DNA from: Nitzschia sp. DOCU1
Taxonomy: Eukaryota; Bacillariophyta; Bacillariophyceae; Bacillariales; Bacillariaceae
DNA: 64,000 nt
NCBI GenBank assembly: GCA_951394045.1
Contig: OX595991.1
Coordinates: forward strand, 2,418,001-2,482,000
Direction of reading: 5' to 3'
In this document: piece after piece, positions 28,444-40,100 of the stretch
Position numbering within the stretch: position 1 is the first letter of the stretch
Layout: each line of letters starts with the position of its first letter
Position numbers and translations under genes: made by a program
The notes under the pieces: generated by a model
Databases searched by the model: none
Told to the model about the DNA's origin: nothing
The model's input: the letters and a program-made list of their open reading frames with translations, nothing else

Positions 28444-31400
28444 ATGAGCTTTCAACCTCCCCCACCGCCAGGTCAATTCCGGCCTCCCCCCCCAGCAGCA
28501 GGAGGCTTTGTCCCTCCGCCACCAGGCGCTGCTAGGCCAGGCGCTGGCTTTCAACCACCTCCTCCCGGCCACCAGCCACCACCGCCTGGCCATGGCTTTG
28601 CGCCTCCTCCACCTGGTGGTGGCGTGAATCAGCTCAATCAAGCCATGGGTGGCATGTCGTTTCAACCGCCGCCGCCACGAGCTGGTGGGGCACCTCCAGG
28701 GTACGACTCTACTGTGTAATTGGTGTTATGCCGCGTGAGCATTGGCGGTTCTGTCATAGCTGATGACAGAGTTCACTGTAAATCATGCCTCACTGCTGTT
28801 TTCTCTACATTCACTACAGTCCACCTGCTCCTGGTCAATTTGCGCCTCCCCGACCTGCAGGCCCCCCAGGGTGAGTAAAATGTGCATATTTTGCGTCAAC
28901 CTTCTCATGTATTGATCGGCATTGGCATGTACTCATTTTGCTTCGTCCCCTTTTTCGTCGGATTAACTTTGTCATCAGACCCTTTGGACAAGGTCCACCT
29001 CCTCCTGCTGGAGGCGGTGTCCCTGGAATGTTTCAACCACCTCCACCTGGACAAGCTGCCCCCTCGGCCCCAGGCATGTTTCAGCCTCCACCGCCAGGTG
29101 TTCCAGGCCAGCAACCCGGCATGTTTCAACCGCAAGGAGGAGCTCCGCCACGTCCGGGCGCAGGGCCTGCCCCTCCCGCACCAGGCATGGCTCCTCCAGG
29201 TGCACCTGGTATGGCGGCTCCAGGGGCACCACAACAGTTATATCAGGAAATTATTGATTTTAACATCAAGATTCCAGAGCGGTTGTTCCGTTTCAGTACT
29301 ACCAAGATTCCTCAAACAGCTGCTGTTGCCTCTGCTTGTAAGGTTCCTTTGGGCGGTGTTCTTCGGCCTCTAGCACCTGTGGGCGATGACGATGAGGAAG
29401 TTGATACGGTTCAGCCGGGAAGTGCGGGTATCATTCGTTGCAAACGATGTCGTACCTACATCAACGCCTTTGTACATTGGGTCGAACATGGTCGCCGATG
29501 GCGTTGTAATATCTGTGCGCAAATGAACGACACTCCTGCTGCGTACTTTTGTCACTTGGACGAGGAAGGGTTACGTCGAGATCGATTTGACCGCCCAGAG
29601 TTAAGCAAGGGTGTTGTGGAGTTCATTGCTCCTGCAGAATACATGGTCCGTCCACCTCAGGAGCCAACTTATTTCTTTGTGTTGGATGTCAGTGCTACGG
29701 CTGTGCGATGTGGAATGTTACAGAGTGCGGCCAATGCCATCAAGGCTAGTCTGGACGATTTGCCCGGTCGAGGACGCACAAAGATTGGATTTATCACTTA
29801 CGATAATTCAGTTCATTATTACAATCTGGGATCAGATCTTTCACAACCGCAAATGCTGGTTGTTTCGGATTTGAAGGAGCTTTTTGTGCCACTGCCAGAT
29901 AACCTTCTGGTGAATCTCCAAGAATCGCGTTCCGTTGTTGACGCCTTTTTGGACAGTCTGCCGGAAATGTTTGCCAAGAATCCAGTCGTCTCGCAGTCCT
30001 GCCTGGGTCCGGCACTCAAGGCTGCCTTTACCGTCATGAAGTCCGTGGGAGGAAAGATGTGTGTGTTCCAATCGATCATGCCGAACCTCGGAGATGGTGC
30101 CTTGAAGCCGCGAGAAAACCAAAGCTTGATGGGAACGCCCAATGAAGTTAAAGTATTGCGCCCAGAAACGACATGGTACAAGGATACTGCGATTGAATTT
30201 AGCCGTCAGCAAATCAGTGTGGATATGTTCCTGTTCCCGTACCAGTACATGGATCTGGCAGCCCTTGGGGAACTACCAAAGCTGACTTCCGGAAATCTTT
30301 TCTCCTACGTCATGTTCAACTACGAAAAAGACGGGGTAAGATTCGAGGAACAGCTTGGCAAGACACTGACGCAAACAACAGCCTTTGAAGCCGTCATGAG
30401 AATCCGATGTACCAAGGGAATGAGAATAACCAATTTCTATGGGAACTTTTACATTCGGGGGACGGATCTAATGGCGCTCCCCAACGTCAACTCGGATTCT
30501 GTCTTTGGCTTTGACTTGATTCATGACGAGCAAAACGTCGCTAGCACCTATGTGACAGTCCAGGCCGCTCTATTGTACACGAGCAGTGAAGGTCAGCGTC
30601 GCATTCGTGTGATGACGCAGGCCCTTCCTGTGACCAACCTCGGATCAGATATTATCAAGGAAATGGATGTGAATGCTACCTGTAATCTGCTTTGCAAACA
30701 AGCAGTGGATGTCAGTGTGAAGACAAGCATTGATAACGCCAGGATGCGACTGCAGCAGACGTGTGTGGACATTGTCCGAGCTGCAAAGGGTGGTGATCGA
30801 AGAACAGTATCGGGTTATTCGGTGCCGCAAGGTCCGGCACCAGGAGAAAGCGACGATAAGCCATTGCCAGAGAACCTCAAGCTTCTCCCCTTGTGCACTT
30901 TGGCGATGATGAAGAATGTGGCGTTCCGTGGTGGCACGGATGTTCATCCAGACGAACGCATTCAATCACACCATCAGATCTGCCAGATGTGGACATCGAC
31001 GTCCAAGTCCTTTATTTATCCTCGCCTGTTTGCCTTGCACGATATGGATCACAACGCTGGTTACACTGTTGAGGAAGTGACTGGTGACGATGATGACGTC
31101 GACGAGAAGTTTGCTGGAAGAAATCGCATCTTGCTCCCCAAGGCGCAAGCGCTGACCGCGGAGTCGCTCACGAGTAATGGAATCTACTTGCTCGACAATG
31201 GAATCGACATGTACATCTGGGTCGGAGGAGCGGCGGACCCGAACATGCTCAGCTCCCTTTTTGGTATGTCCTCGCTGGAAAACGCCGACCCCGCACAGAT
31301 CACGCTGCAGAGTAGTGGGGACGAGTTTGCTACTCGGGTGGGAGCCATTGTACAAAGCCTGCGAGAGTTCCCAGGAGATCCTTACGTGGTGTCCTCCAAG

Positions 31401-32202
31401 TTGCAAATTGTCAGGGAAGGAGATGGGCACATGGAGGCGCGTTTCTATTGGTTTTTGGTGGAAGATCGAGCCTCATTCCAGGGCGGCACGTTTAGCTACG
31501 AGGACTTTGTCAGTTTTGTCAACAACCCAGGGGGCCCTGCTCCTCCTGGTGGCGCCCCGCCTGGCCCGGGGCCGATGGGAGCCCCTCGGGGAATGCCAGT
31601 TGGCCCACCTGGACAGCCACGCGGCATGTCACCGCCGGCTCAACAGGGCTACGGCGGGCCGCCGGCTCCAATTGCCCCGCAGGGCTATGGGGGGCCGCCT
31701 GCTCCAATGGCTCCGCAGGGCTATGGGGGACCACCTGCTGCTCCGGCTCAACAGGGCTACGGTGGCCCGCCACCTCCGGGTGGTGGTTTTGGTGGTCCGC
31801 CGCAACCCGCTGGCGGTCCTCCTCCTCCGGGAGCCCCGCCACCAAATTATTCGCAGCCCCCACAGCGAAGCGCGCCCCCACCAGGTCCTCCGGCGCCAAA
31901 CCGAGGGTAAGGATCTTTTGCTGATATATCGCTCTTTGGTGTATTTCTTGTACAAGTCGTTCAATCTCACACCTTTTAACAGTCCACCTCCGCCACAGCA
32001 GAGCCAGTACAATGGTCCACCATCCGGTGGGGCTCCTCCTCCACGCGGAGCTCCAACTCCGCCCGGCCCTCCTCGAGGACCCCCAGGGCCACCTCCAGCG
32101 GCTTACGGGGCACCTCCACCAAGAGGGCCCCCGCCTCCAGGTCCACCGCCCGGTCGGGGCCCGCCTCCTCCTCCGCCGCCACCAGGAGGCATCAGGCGCT
32201 GA
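28444..32202 (+). CDS. SEC24: COPII coat cargo-adaptor subunit SEC24
   Basis: Four exons, 28444-28700, 28820-28870, 28979-31906 and 31983-32202, with three phase-2 introns that each split a Gly codon, give 1151 residues. The N-terminal 170 residues are Pro/Gly-rich. The zinc ribbon CKRCRTYINAFVHWVEHGRRWRCNIC starts near 256. Trunk (FVLDVSATAVRCGML...), beta-sandwich, helical (VDVSVKTSIDNARMRLQQTC) and gelsolin (GIYLLDNGIDMYIWVGG) domains follow in order. SEC24 binds SEC23 and selects cargo at ER exit sites. Unlike animal and yeast SEC24, about 195 more Pro/Gly-rich residues follow the gelsolin domain, including four QGYGGPP repeats. The whole last exon is Pro/Gly-rich. Confidence 0.95.
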
Positions 32203-32738
32203 AAGGGTTCGGTATATCGTTAAGTGCTGGAGCGGAAAGTTGGAACAGTAACCTTGAATTAGACAGAAGTACCACCAGACAACGGCGTCAATGCCTTGCT
32301 TCTAGAGAATAATGATAGTGCCCGAAGCCGTTTGCAGCGACCACTTCTCCTATCTCGCACGCGATGACGTGATCTTTCCCTTCTTGGGTTGGAATGGAAG
32401 CGTTGTGCGAACAAGGAACACGGCAGGACAAGAGAGTCCCTGGGGCCGCATCGGGTGACAACATGTTGAAGATTTGGAATGCCGAGCGTGTGGTTGCAGT
32501 TTTGTGCATGGTAGCATGCACGGTTGTCTCGTCGTCTGGGAGTTCGTGGTGAGCTCCAGGCAACCCGGTCTGAAGAACGTGAGACCACGGCCAGAGATGT
32601 AATCATCTCTTTACTTCCTTCGCAAAAAAATGCAGGCAAGGACAAGCCTATTGGTGATAGTCAAGACAACAACATAAAAATGTAACACGATTCTAGAAGC
32701 ACCCGTGTCTAAGTTCGCGGAGGATGGGTCTGCAAAAT
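32203..32738. other. Intergenic, SEC24 to oxidoreductase (convergent)
   Basis: 536 bp between convergent stop codons. Minus-strand frames of 128 codons (32259-32645) and 91 codons (32288-32563) overlap in different phases. Neither has recognisable features, and a composite small gene cannot be proved. Confidence 0.25.
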
Positions 32739-34125
32739 CTACTCAAAGGAATGAGGAGTGATGCCAGTAGGCTCCGTTCCGTCGCCATCATATAAAATGT
32801 CGATTGGTTTTCCATCTGAATCCAAACTCATGCGCCCCGCTTCAAGAATAGCTGTACCCTGCATTGTTGTGTGAACCGTCGCTAGGGACCCGTCGTTGTA
32901 GTCCGAAGGCGTCTTGGACCCGCTGTTGATTTCTCGGCAAGCATCAATGAAATTCTCAAACGACCTCACTCCATAGCTTCCTTGCCCCGAGAAGTAACCA
33001 TTGGTTGGTGTGTATTTCATGAAGAGGGGATTCACAGAGGCAAAACCAGCACTGTCTGTTGCGACGGTACATCCACGGTGCGCTTGGTCGACATTGATTT
33101 CTCCCTTGGTGCCCATGTAGAAGAACCGTTGCTGAGAGTGAACGTCACTTTTTGGCGCCACCCACGACGATGTATATACTGCGCAACCAAGCGTCTTATC
33201 ATTCATATTTTCCCATTGAACTGTCAACGTAATAGAATCTTCCGTATTCATTCCTTTGGCCTTGGCGACACCGGTCGATCCCGTGGCTGTCACCCGAATC
33301 GGCCGCGCAATCGATGCCAGGGTCCACTCTGACCAATCGACATGATGGGAATTCAGATAGTATGAGATATCCGAGGACTTTCCTGCCCATGCCTTGAAGG
33401 TTTCAAGTTGATGTTTGGGTTGGCTCATGTAGGCGTACATATAGCTAAAGTTGCCCAGGCCGCTACGAGCACGATCGCGGGCATCGGCATAGAACGGATC
33501 CAGTCGCTTGTGCACTTCCACGGCTACTAGGACTCCCTTCTCTTCAGCTTTCTTGGCAAGAATGTGATGGTCTTCTAGAGTCTGCACAATGGGTTTTGTC
33601 ACCATGACGTGCATTCCTCGATCGATGCATTCCAACGCAATTTTAAAATGTGTGTCGTCGGGTGTGAAAATGACAGCAACGTCACCGGGTTGAAACGCTT
33701 TGGTGGCATCTTCATAAGCATTTGGTTTCACTTCCGTATCCGCAGGAAAGGTGTCACACGTCAAATCCATTTCAGCATAGACATCGCCGATACACTTTTG
33801 CATGTGCGCTCGAATCCCTGGAAACTTTTTGCCCTGATAGTATTGATGCAGCACAAAACGAGACTGTGAGAATCCTGCTACGGAGAGCAGCAATTTGGCA
33901 GCCAAGCAAAATTAGACTTACATTCACACCACACATTCCGACACGGTCAACTTTCCCACGACGACGAAGATCAAACATTGTCAACGCCACGACTCCCGCT
34001 CCCTTGTCACTGTCGGCTGCTTGACCGCCTACGTAGCCCGTCGTGTACTCGCCCGTTCCGACCATGAGTACATTAGCTTTACTCAGTGTTTTCTGTTTTT
34101 TCGCTGCTGGGCTGGAGGTAGCCAT
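32739..34125 (-). CDS. Gfo/Idh/MocA-family NAD(P)-dependent oxidoreductase, D-galacturonate-reductase-like
   Basis: Two minus-strand exons, 34125-33922 and 33863-32739, phase 0, give 442 residues. An earlier AG in the intron would shift the frame, so the acceptor at CACAG/TCT is chosen. The Rossmann start [16 protein letters not shown] (about 19-34) is the unusual glycine motif seen in fungal D-galacturonate reductases of this superfamily. [29 protein letters not shown] contains the conserved Lys-Pro, with VTKP in place of EKP. The C-terminal half is the mixed alpha/beta substrate domain, with [10 protein letters not shown] carrying candidate catalytic Lys and His. It probably reduces a sugar, uronate or inositol-like substrate in the cytosol. 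The substrate is inference only. Confidence 0.85.
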
Positions 34126-34533
34126 ACTTCAGTCGCTAGATTGTAAAATGATGGATATGTAGTAACGATAATGCAGTTTGTGGTCAGTGTTCGACGGAGC
34201 ACCACTAACGAAAGCAGTTACAATGGAACGATGGGTGTGATTGATGATGTGATCGGCGGTGGCATCAGATAACTGACGTCCTTTTGTGGCGTCATCTTTG
34301 CTCGTACTGCTTTCCCTGCCATCGATCCACCAGGGATCTTTTTAAGTCGTCCCGGTCAATTGCGCGTCATGCCCTTACATCGCACGACTGGTCCACGACT
34401 GGATTTCTTCTGCGTCCGATGCGACACGTTGTGGGCCGAGACACCATCACTGCAAAAACCCAACGACTCTCTCATCCTTTGGCCATGGGTCATATCTCCA
34501 TTGACTATATCCTTATATCGTATTTTCGTCACC
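34126..34533. promoter_or_regulatory. Divergent spacer, oxidoreductase / WD40 protein
   Basis: 408 bp between start codons. The WD40 frame is open upstream to 34360, but I prefer the ATG at 34534. No distinct motif seen. Confidence 0.3.
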
Positions 34534-35787
34534 ATGAATCCAGAAGAAAGGGAAGAGCTGCTTGGATTGTACCCGTCCCGAGGGAAGAGGCCCGCCGTCG
34601 GTACTTCTTACGACAAGGACCTTGCCACCAACGATGCCTCCACCCCATTTCTGTATCTGCGGATATTCTTCTTGCTAGCGATTATCCTACTGTTTGCTCG
34701 AGATTTTGATAATTTTTTGATTCTTTTGGTGGGGATTCTTGGAGGCGTTGTCTGTCGGCTTTGGCACATTCGAAGACAAGCAACGAGAGCACAACCGAAC
34801 CGTGTAAAATCCATTACAGTCCACCCTAATGACCCGAACATAGTCGCAGTGTCCTTTATTTCTGGGCACGTTGCCGTCTGGAGAAAAACAGAAGAAAAGT
34901 GGACTCAGATATTTTCACGGCACATTAGCTCCGAAGGGATCCGTGCATGCCACTTCCTCCCGACAGGAAAATTAGCAACCGCCGGCGACGACGGTCGTAT
35001 ACGAGTCTACGATACCAGCGATGGTCGTCAACTCTACAACTTTATTGCACACGACGACTTTCTCCGATCCTTGGCCATTCATCCCAGCCGATCTCAAGTC
35101 CTTTCCGCGAGCGACGATAGGACTGTGAAATTATGGGATGCAGAATACAACTGGGCGTGTGCTCGCTTCTACACCGGCCACACCCATTACGTCATGGACG
35201 TTCGATTCAACCCACACAATCCACAAACCTTTGCCACAGCATCTTTGGATCGCACAGTGCTCTTTTGGAACTTGGACTCTTCGGAAGCGACGTGTGCCCT
35301 GGAGGGGCACGAACAGGGGGTCAATTGCATCACCTTTTCTCCTCATAATCCGTCCATCCTTGCATCGGGATCAGACGATCAGACCGTTATCATTTGGAAT
35401 CATCAAACGCAGGAAGCATTGCATACCTTACGTGGGCACACAGATAACATCACAGCACTGCTCTTTCATCCTAAACACCCTTACTTGCTTGTATCGACAT
35501 CAGAAGACGCAACGCTACGACTGTGGGAATCTCGCCCGTTGTCGGAGAGCAAGACACACTACCAACCCCTTTTGGAACAAAAGATTTCTAGTAGAGGCTG
35601 GGCATTATGTGCTTCACAGACTGGAATCTTCGTGGGTCACGACTTTGGATGCCTGCCGTTCGAGATTGGCTCCAACGACGAAGAGGATGGTCTCGCGGTT
35701 CGGCTGATACCCCATAAAGGATTCCCGCAAGAGGACTTGGTGGGCCAACAGATTGCCGTTGCCTCTGCGCTTGCGAATATTGTATAG
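34534..35787 (+). CDS. Membrane-anchored WD40 protein resembling the first propeller of beta'-COP
   Basis: 417 residues from the ATG in GTCACCATGA; a longer form from 34360 (475 aa) is possible. Residues about 38-80 are two hydrophobic segments (YLRIFFLLAIILLF and FLILLVGILGGVVCRLW). After them come about seven WD40 repeats. Several repeats follow beta'-COP (COPB2) closely: HDDFLRSLAIHPSRSQVLSASDDRTVKLWD, GHTHYVMDVRFNP, SLDRTVLFWNL, LEGHEQGVNCI. The second propeller and alpha-solenoid of COPB2 are absent. Known COPB2 is a soluble coatomer subunit that binds dilysine cargo signals, so a membrane-tethered single propeller would be a separate protein. Its role is unknown; a cargo or coat cofactor is one guess. 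Confidence 0.8.
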   Translation: MNPEEREELLGLYPSRGKRPAVGTSYDKDLATNDASTPFLYLRIFFLLAIILLFARDFDNFLILLVGILGGVVCRLWHIRRQATRAQPNRVKSITVHPNDPNIVAVSFISGHVAVWRKTEEKWTQIFSRHISSEGIRACHFLPTGKLATAGDDGRIRVYDTSDGRQLYNFIAHDDFLRSLAIHPSRSQVLSASDDRTVKLWDAEYNWACARFYTGHTHYVMDVRFNPHNPQTFATASLDRTVLFWNLDSSEATCALEGHEQGVNCITFSPHNPSILASGSDDQTVIIWNHQTQEALHTLRGHTDNITALLFHPKHPYLLVSTSEDATLRLWESRPLSESKTHYQPLLEQKISSRGWALCASQTGIFVGHDFGCLPFEIGSNDEEDGLAVRLIPHKGFPQEDLVGQQIAVASALANIV

Positions 35788-36323
35788 CCTGGTAGGAAAA
35801 GGCACGGGTAAAGACACCTTTAACAGCTATTGCTCATAGTTCGGCGCTTCTCGTTGTCACCCGCGGTCATTGGCACTCACAGCAACATGTCGCAAGTAGC
35901 TATGCATGTTTACCGCCAACGATCGAGACAAATCTTTATTTATGCTGCTACAGATAAATCAGGTATCGGAAAGTTATGGACATGCTTGTCTTTTTTAATT
36001 CAGAAAGTTAAACTCTCACCCATAGTTCGGTTGCCCAAGCAAGCGAGGAACGGGCTGAAGTAGTCTTGGATGATTGATTCACGTTGTGGATTCCGTTGAT
36101 TCATCCGACTGTCGAGCTCGCTCCCTTCATGTTTTCGTGTTGAGGTGATGAGGGCTTATCATAAGTCATTTCGGTTTTGCGAGCACCCTTCATGCTGGCC
36201 TCCGAGATCGACAGTTGCTGCTACATTATGACACCATTGAGCACTCCACAATCCGAGAGGTAACAGCACAACAGGTCTGTTGTCTGCATGAAACTGTTAC
36301 TGCTAGCTAGTAACTGAGAAATT
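35788..36323. other. Intergenic, WD40 to FSH hydrolase
   Basis: 536 bp between two plus-strand genes. Frames on both strands are short, and the minus-strand one (36221-36787) is antisense to the hydrolase. Nothing recognised. Confidence 0.3.
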
Positions 36324-37112
36324 ATGTACTTGGGTCTTCGTCGTCTTGGGGTGCAAGTCGTGACGATACTCTGCGGGAATCGGGCATTGCACGCGACTGC
36401 CTTCTTCGTCTTGTCATCAAATAGTGGCGGTTGTCCAGCTTCATCAACCAGTAGACTTATGTCATCGTCATCTACAGGAGACGAAATGAGAGTGATCCGA
36501 GTTTTGGGTCTACATGGGAGCGAAGGGAACGCAGAAGAGTTTCCTAGCCGCTTGGAAGCCCTCAAGACGGTCCTGGAACAAGAGTGCAATGTTCGCATGG
36601 AAATCACACCAGTTGAGGGTCCATTTGAAAAAGGAGGCGGATATGCATGGTGGAAAATGAAACCAGGGGAAAGGTCTTTCAATGCGAAAGAATATGGTGG
36701 ATTTGATGTCGCTGCAGAAAGGGTTTTAGAGGCATGGGATTCTGATCCTCCCTTCGATTTGGTTTTGGGACATTCACAAGGAGCCATTTTGATCGCGGCG
36801 CTGATTTCGTTAGGGAAAGCACCCTACCATCCACACATGGGCTATGTTCTCAACGGTGTGTCCTTCCCTAATCCATATCGGGAGCAAGTGAAAGCACTTA
36901 ATTTCGACAAATCGACAGGAACCAGACCGCGCGTGCTGTTCGTCATGGGCACCAATGACAGGATCACACCAAACGAGACAGGGGAAGAATTAAGAGACTC
37001 GTTCCTTGCCGCTGGGCTTGAGGTGGAATCGTTGAAGCACCCTGGCGGACACGCGCTACCTAACAAGCAAGATGAAACTGTGGGGGCGATTGCAAAGTGG
37101 CTAACTCAGTAA
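36324..37112 (+). CDS. FSH-family (FSH1/OVCA2) serine hydrolase
   Basis: 262 residues, no intron. The N-terminal 45 residues contain a short hydrophobic stretch ending HATAFFVLSS, which resembles a diatom plastid signal site; translation could also begin at Met46 or Met55. The alpha/beta-hydrolase core starts at MRVIRVLGLHGSEGNAEEF. The nucleophile is the serine in VLGHSQGAIL, the acid is in MGTNDRITP, and the histidine is in LKHPGGHALPN, matching the FSH order Ser-Asp-His. YAWWKM and FDVAAERVLEAW are also typical. Family members are small esterases with poorly known substrates. Cell location depends on which start is used. Confidence 0.85.
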   Translation: MYLGLRRLGVQVVTILCGNRALHATAFFVLSSNSGGCPASSTSRLMSSSSTGDEMRVIRVLGLHGSEGNAEEFPSRLEALKTVLEQECNVRMEITPVEGPFEKGGGYAWWKMKPGERSFNAKEYGGFDVAAERVLEAWDSDPPFDLVLGHSQGAILIAALISLGKAPYHPHMGYVLNGVSFPNPYREQVKALNFDKSTGTRPRVLFVMGTNDRITPNETGEELRDSFLAAGLEVESLKHPGGHALPNKQDETVGAIAKWLTQ

Positions 37113-37176
37113 ATGACTGTTGTATCTCCTTTAGACGTTATAATATGCAAATAACATTCTTGCCGCTGATCGATTT

Positions 37177-40100
37177 CTAACATGCAGTCCCCGTGTAGTC
37201 GCACTTCGAAAGGACGAGCCCTCCTTGCTCGGCCACGGCGTAAAATTCTTGGTTTGTGATGACAGCAATGGTAGGCTTTCCCCATGCACCAAGACGGTTG
37301 ACCATATCCATAAAATTGTTAACATTGGAGCCAAGAACTTGATCTCGGAATCTTTGACGAGCGGCAGTGTTGTCATGCTTGAGCCACTGCACCAAGGAAG
37401 CGAAACCAATCTCCGAAGGAAACATTGCTGTACCGTCCATCTGCCCAATTACACCAATGACAGCACCCTCCGCCTCGGGGGGCAGTGAAGACTTGCCCTG
37501 CGTTTCACGTAGGACAAAAGAAGCACCTTCTTCGAAAACGTCAAGGGTCGACAAGATATCTGGGTCATCATTACTCTGATACGTAACCGACCCGGTATCG
37601 ATGTCAAAAACTGCCTTAGCATCCGAAGCACCTTTGCCAAAGCGCAACTCTTGGTACAAGAAGTAGCCTCCGATGTACTGGAGAACCACAAGATCGGAAC
37701 CTGAAACCGGCTCACCCGGTTCGTATAGGAGTCCGCCCTTGGCAATGGCATTCAGGCGTGTTGGAACAATGAACGCCTCGTTCTCACCTTCAGCATTGAT
37801 CTCATCCGCCATCATCTTCATACCAGATGTATACCAGGGATGTACTGTCGAAGCCCAGTCTGGGAAGCGAGTGGTTTGCGTGGCTCCCGGCAGTATGTCT
37901 TTGCAAAAGAGTTCGATCCCCTTGGCAACGCCCTTGATGGATTCCTTGTCACCAGTAAGACTTAACGCCATACCATTTCGGTTTCCTTTTCGCATTGCGT
38001 CAGCCATCAAAACAAGGCGGTTCGACAGAGTACTCCAATCGTTCTGAGCTGCAATCAAGGCGCGGCGCAAATTGAAGAGCTGAGTCATTCCCAGCCATTG
38101 TTCCCGAATAAAGCCCGGAAGTCCGTACTGAGACTGAATACGGATCGTGCTGTACTCATGTGGTCTGATTTGGATATCGTCTTCCATATCATCGATCATT
38201 TTCTTCAAGACTTCGATCACAACAGACTGCTGTTGCACATTCGAATCGAACACGATCTGCCTGATGATGTTAAACATGGGTAGGCAACCAGTCGACGCGA
38301 GACACGACGCTCGCACGACAATCTTGGTAACCATATGTTTACCATCAGGGACGAGATAGCCACCATTAGAGCCGACGCTGACGATTTCCTCTACGATGGG
38401 CACCAGGGTAATCCCTCCAGTCATCAAGTCGATACTCCGCTGCATCTCAGTACCAGAATAGATACTGGTGCCGCCTCTAATCAGCAACTGGCACAACAAT
38501 GGGAGGAGCACCACGTCCGCAAAGTCCATATTGGAAATATCAATCGAATAATCCACGTAGGCAATGCCATTGGTATGCGGGACTTCATGCTGAAGCATGG
38601 TAATCCCGGAATCAAAGACATCATCAAAGACTTTGTTAGGGATCTCGAAGCTCATTGCGCGAAGGTCGCTGACAGTCAAAGTGGAAATCGCCTCCAGTGC
38701 CTCGTGCGAGTCAGGTCTTGCCTGAATCTCCTTCAATTCAGCGCCCTCTGCTAGAATCGCCTGGCCTTGTTCTTGCGTGAGATACTGATCTAGACTACTC
38801 AACCAATCGTACTCTTGCTGTATCAAAGATAAAGATGAATGAAAATGACCGTGAGGAACCCTACCAAAAAATATCGCATGTTGGGTTGGTCTGATTCCAC
38901 TTACATTCTTGTAAAGAGTCAGCAAACTGGTACTGGGGTACATCTCTGTGACCAAAATGCGATTGTTGTCAACCATGCACCTCGTCATGAGCTGCAAAAG
39001 AAATCCTTGCCCGTTCGTCTCAATTTCCTGCTTGACAGTCGTAAAGATCTTGGAATAGGATAGAGGGATTCTAGGGTCTTCGTCGTAGTTCCAAGTTGTG
39101 AGCACATCCTTAAACATTGAAACCCCACGTGGCACGCCATTTGAGTTTCGCTCACGGAACTTCAAGTCGAGCTTGTTCAGTGTGGCTTTGACTGCTGCGT
39201 CATCGAAACCATCTGCAGCGATTCTGATGATCTTCTCTTGCAGTTGCAAACGGCCTATGTCGATCAAATCTTCAGATGGTACACCCGACACACCAATGGT
39301 CAAAATCCATTGACGCAATTTGGATTGCAGACCTCCAATGGCGTCGTCTCCCAAGCTGCCTTTACTGATTGTTTGTTGAACTACAGCGGTCGGGCCGCCG
39401 ATCAAGAGATCTTCAATGATGTGCCATGCAATCTTGGTGCGGTCATCCATTGGCTGATCGTTTAGGACGTAACTAATTCCAAGACGGTAGTCACCGCTGT
39501 CTTGGTAACTTGGGTAAGGAACAGAGTCTTTGATACTCTTAATGTCACTGAGCTGCACCCAAGTGACTTCCGAATTCTTGTGGATTTTGTCGTCGGCGTT
39601 GTACTCCGAGAGGTAAGGTTCCATCAAGTTTAAGCACTCATCAATGAAGTCCTGAGGCCCAAAGCAGAAAGCGTTACCATTGGAAGGGTGGTAATGCTTC
39701 GTGTAAAAATCCTTCATCTTGGTACGAGTCAAAGTCACGATATCGCGGAAATCACCCTTTTCCATCCACTCGTACTGATGCCCTTGGAACAAGGTCTTGT
39801 AAATGTAATCCTCATGCGCAGAGGCGGGGTTCATTTGCTCGACCTTGGCATCATTAACGGCGTTACTACAAGAAAAAGCAAGGTGAGAATTTCAAATCGA
39901 AGAAGGTTGAACTCTGCAAGTCCTTGTTTGCACCTACCCACTCAATGCAATCTTTTCGTCGTTTTGTCCGACTGGGACGAGCCGCCAAGCCTCTTGGCGG
40001 AAAATCCAGTTGTGATCATCTGACATCAAATTCGGCTTGAAGATACCATCCAAGTAAACCCTCATACCATTTCGAAAGTCTACTTTGTTTCGAGACGCAT

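Noticed and set aside
28120..28665. 181-codon minus-strand frame upstream of SEC24
   Set aside because: Antisense shadow of the Pro/Gly codons of exon 1; composition rich in Trp and Arg is typical of such shadows.
31519..32182. Several minus-strand frames and a 341-codon plus-strand frame over the SEC24 tail
   Set aside because: Products of the GC-rich Pro/Gly repeats read in other frames.
32259..32645. Two overlapping minus-strand frames (128 and 91 codons)
   Set aside because: No family features and mutually incompatible; left as intergenic.
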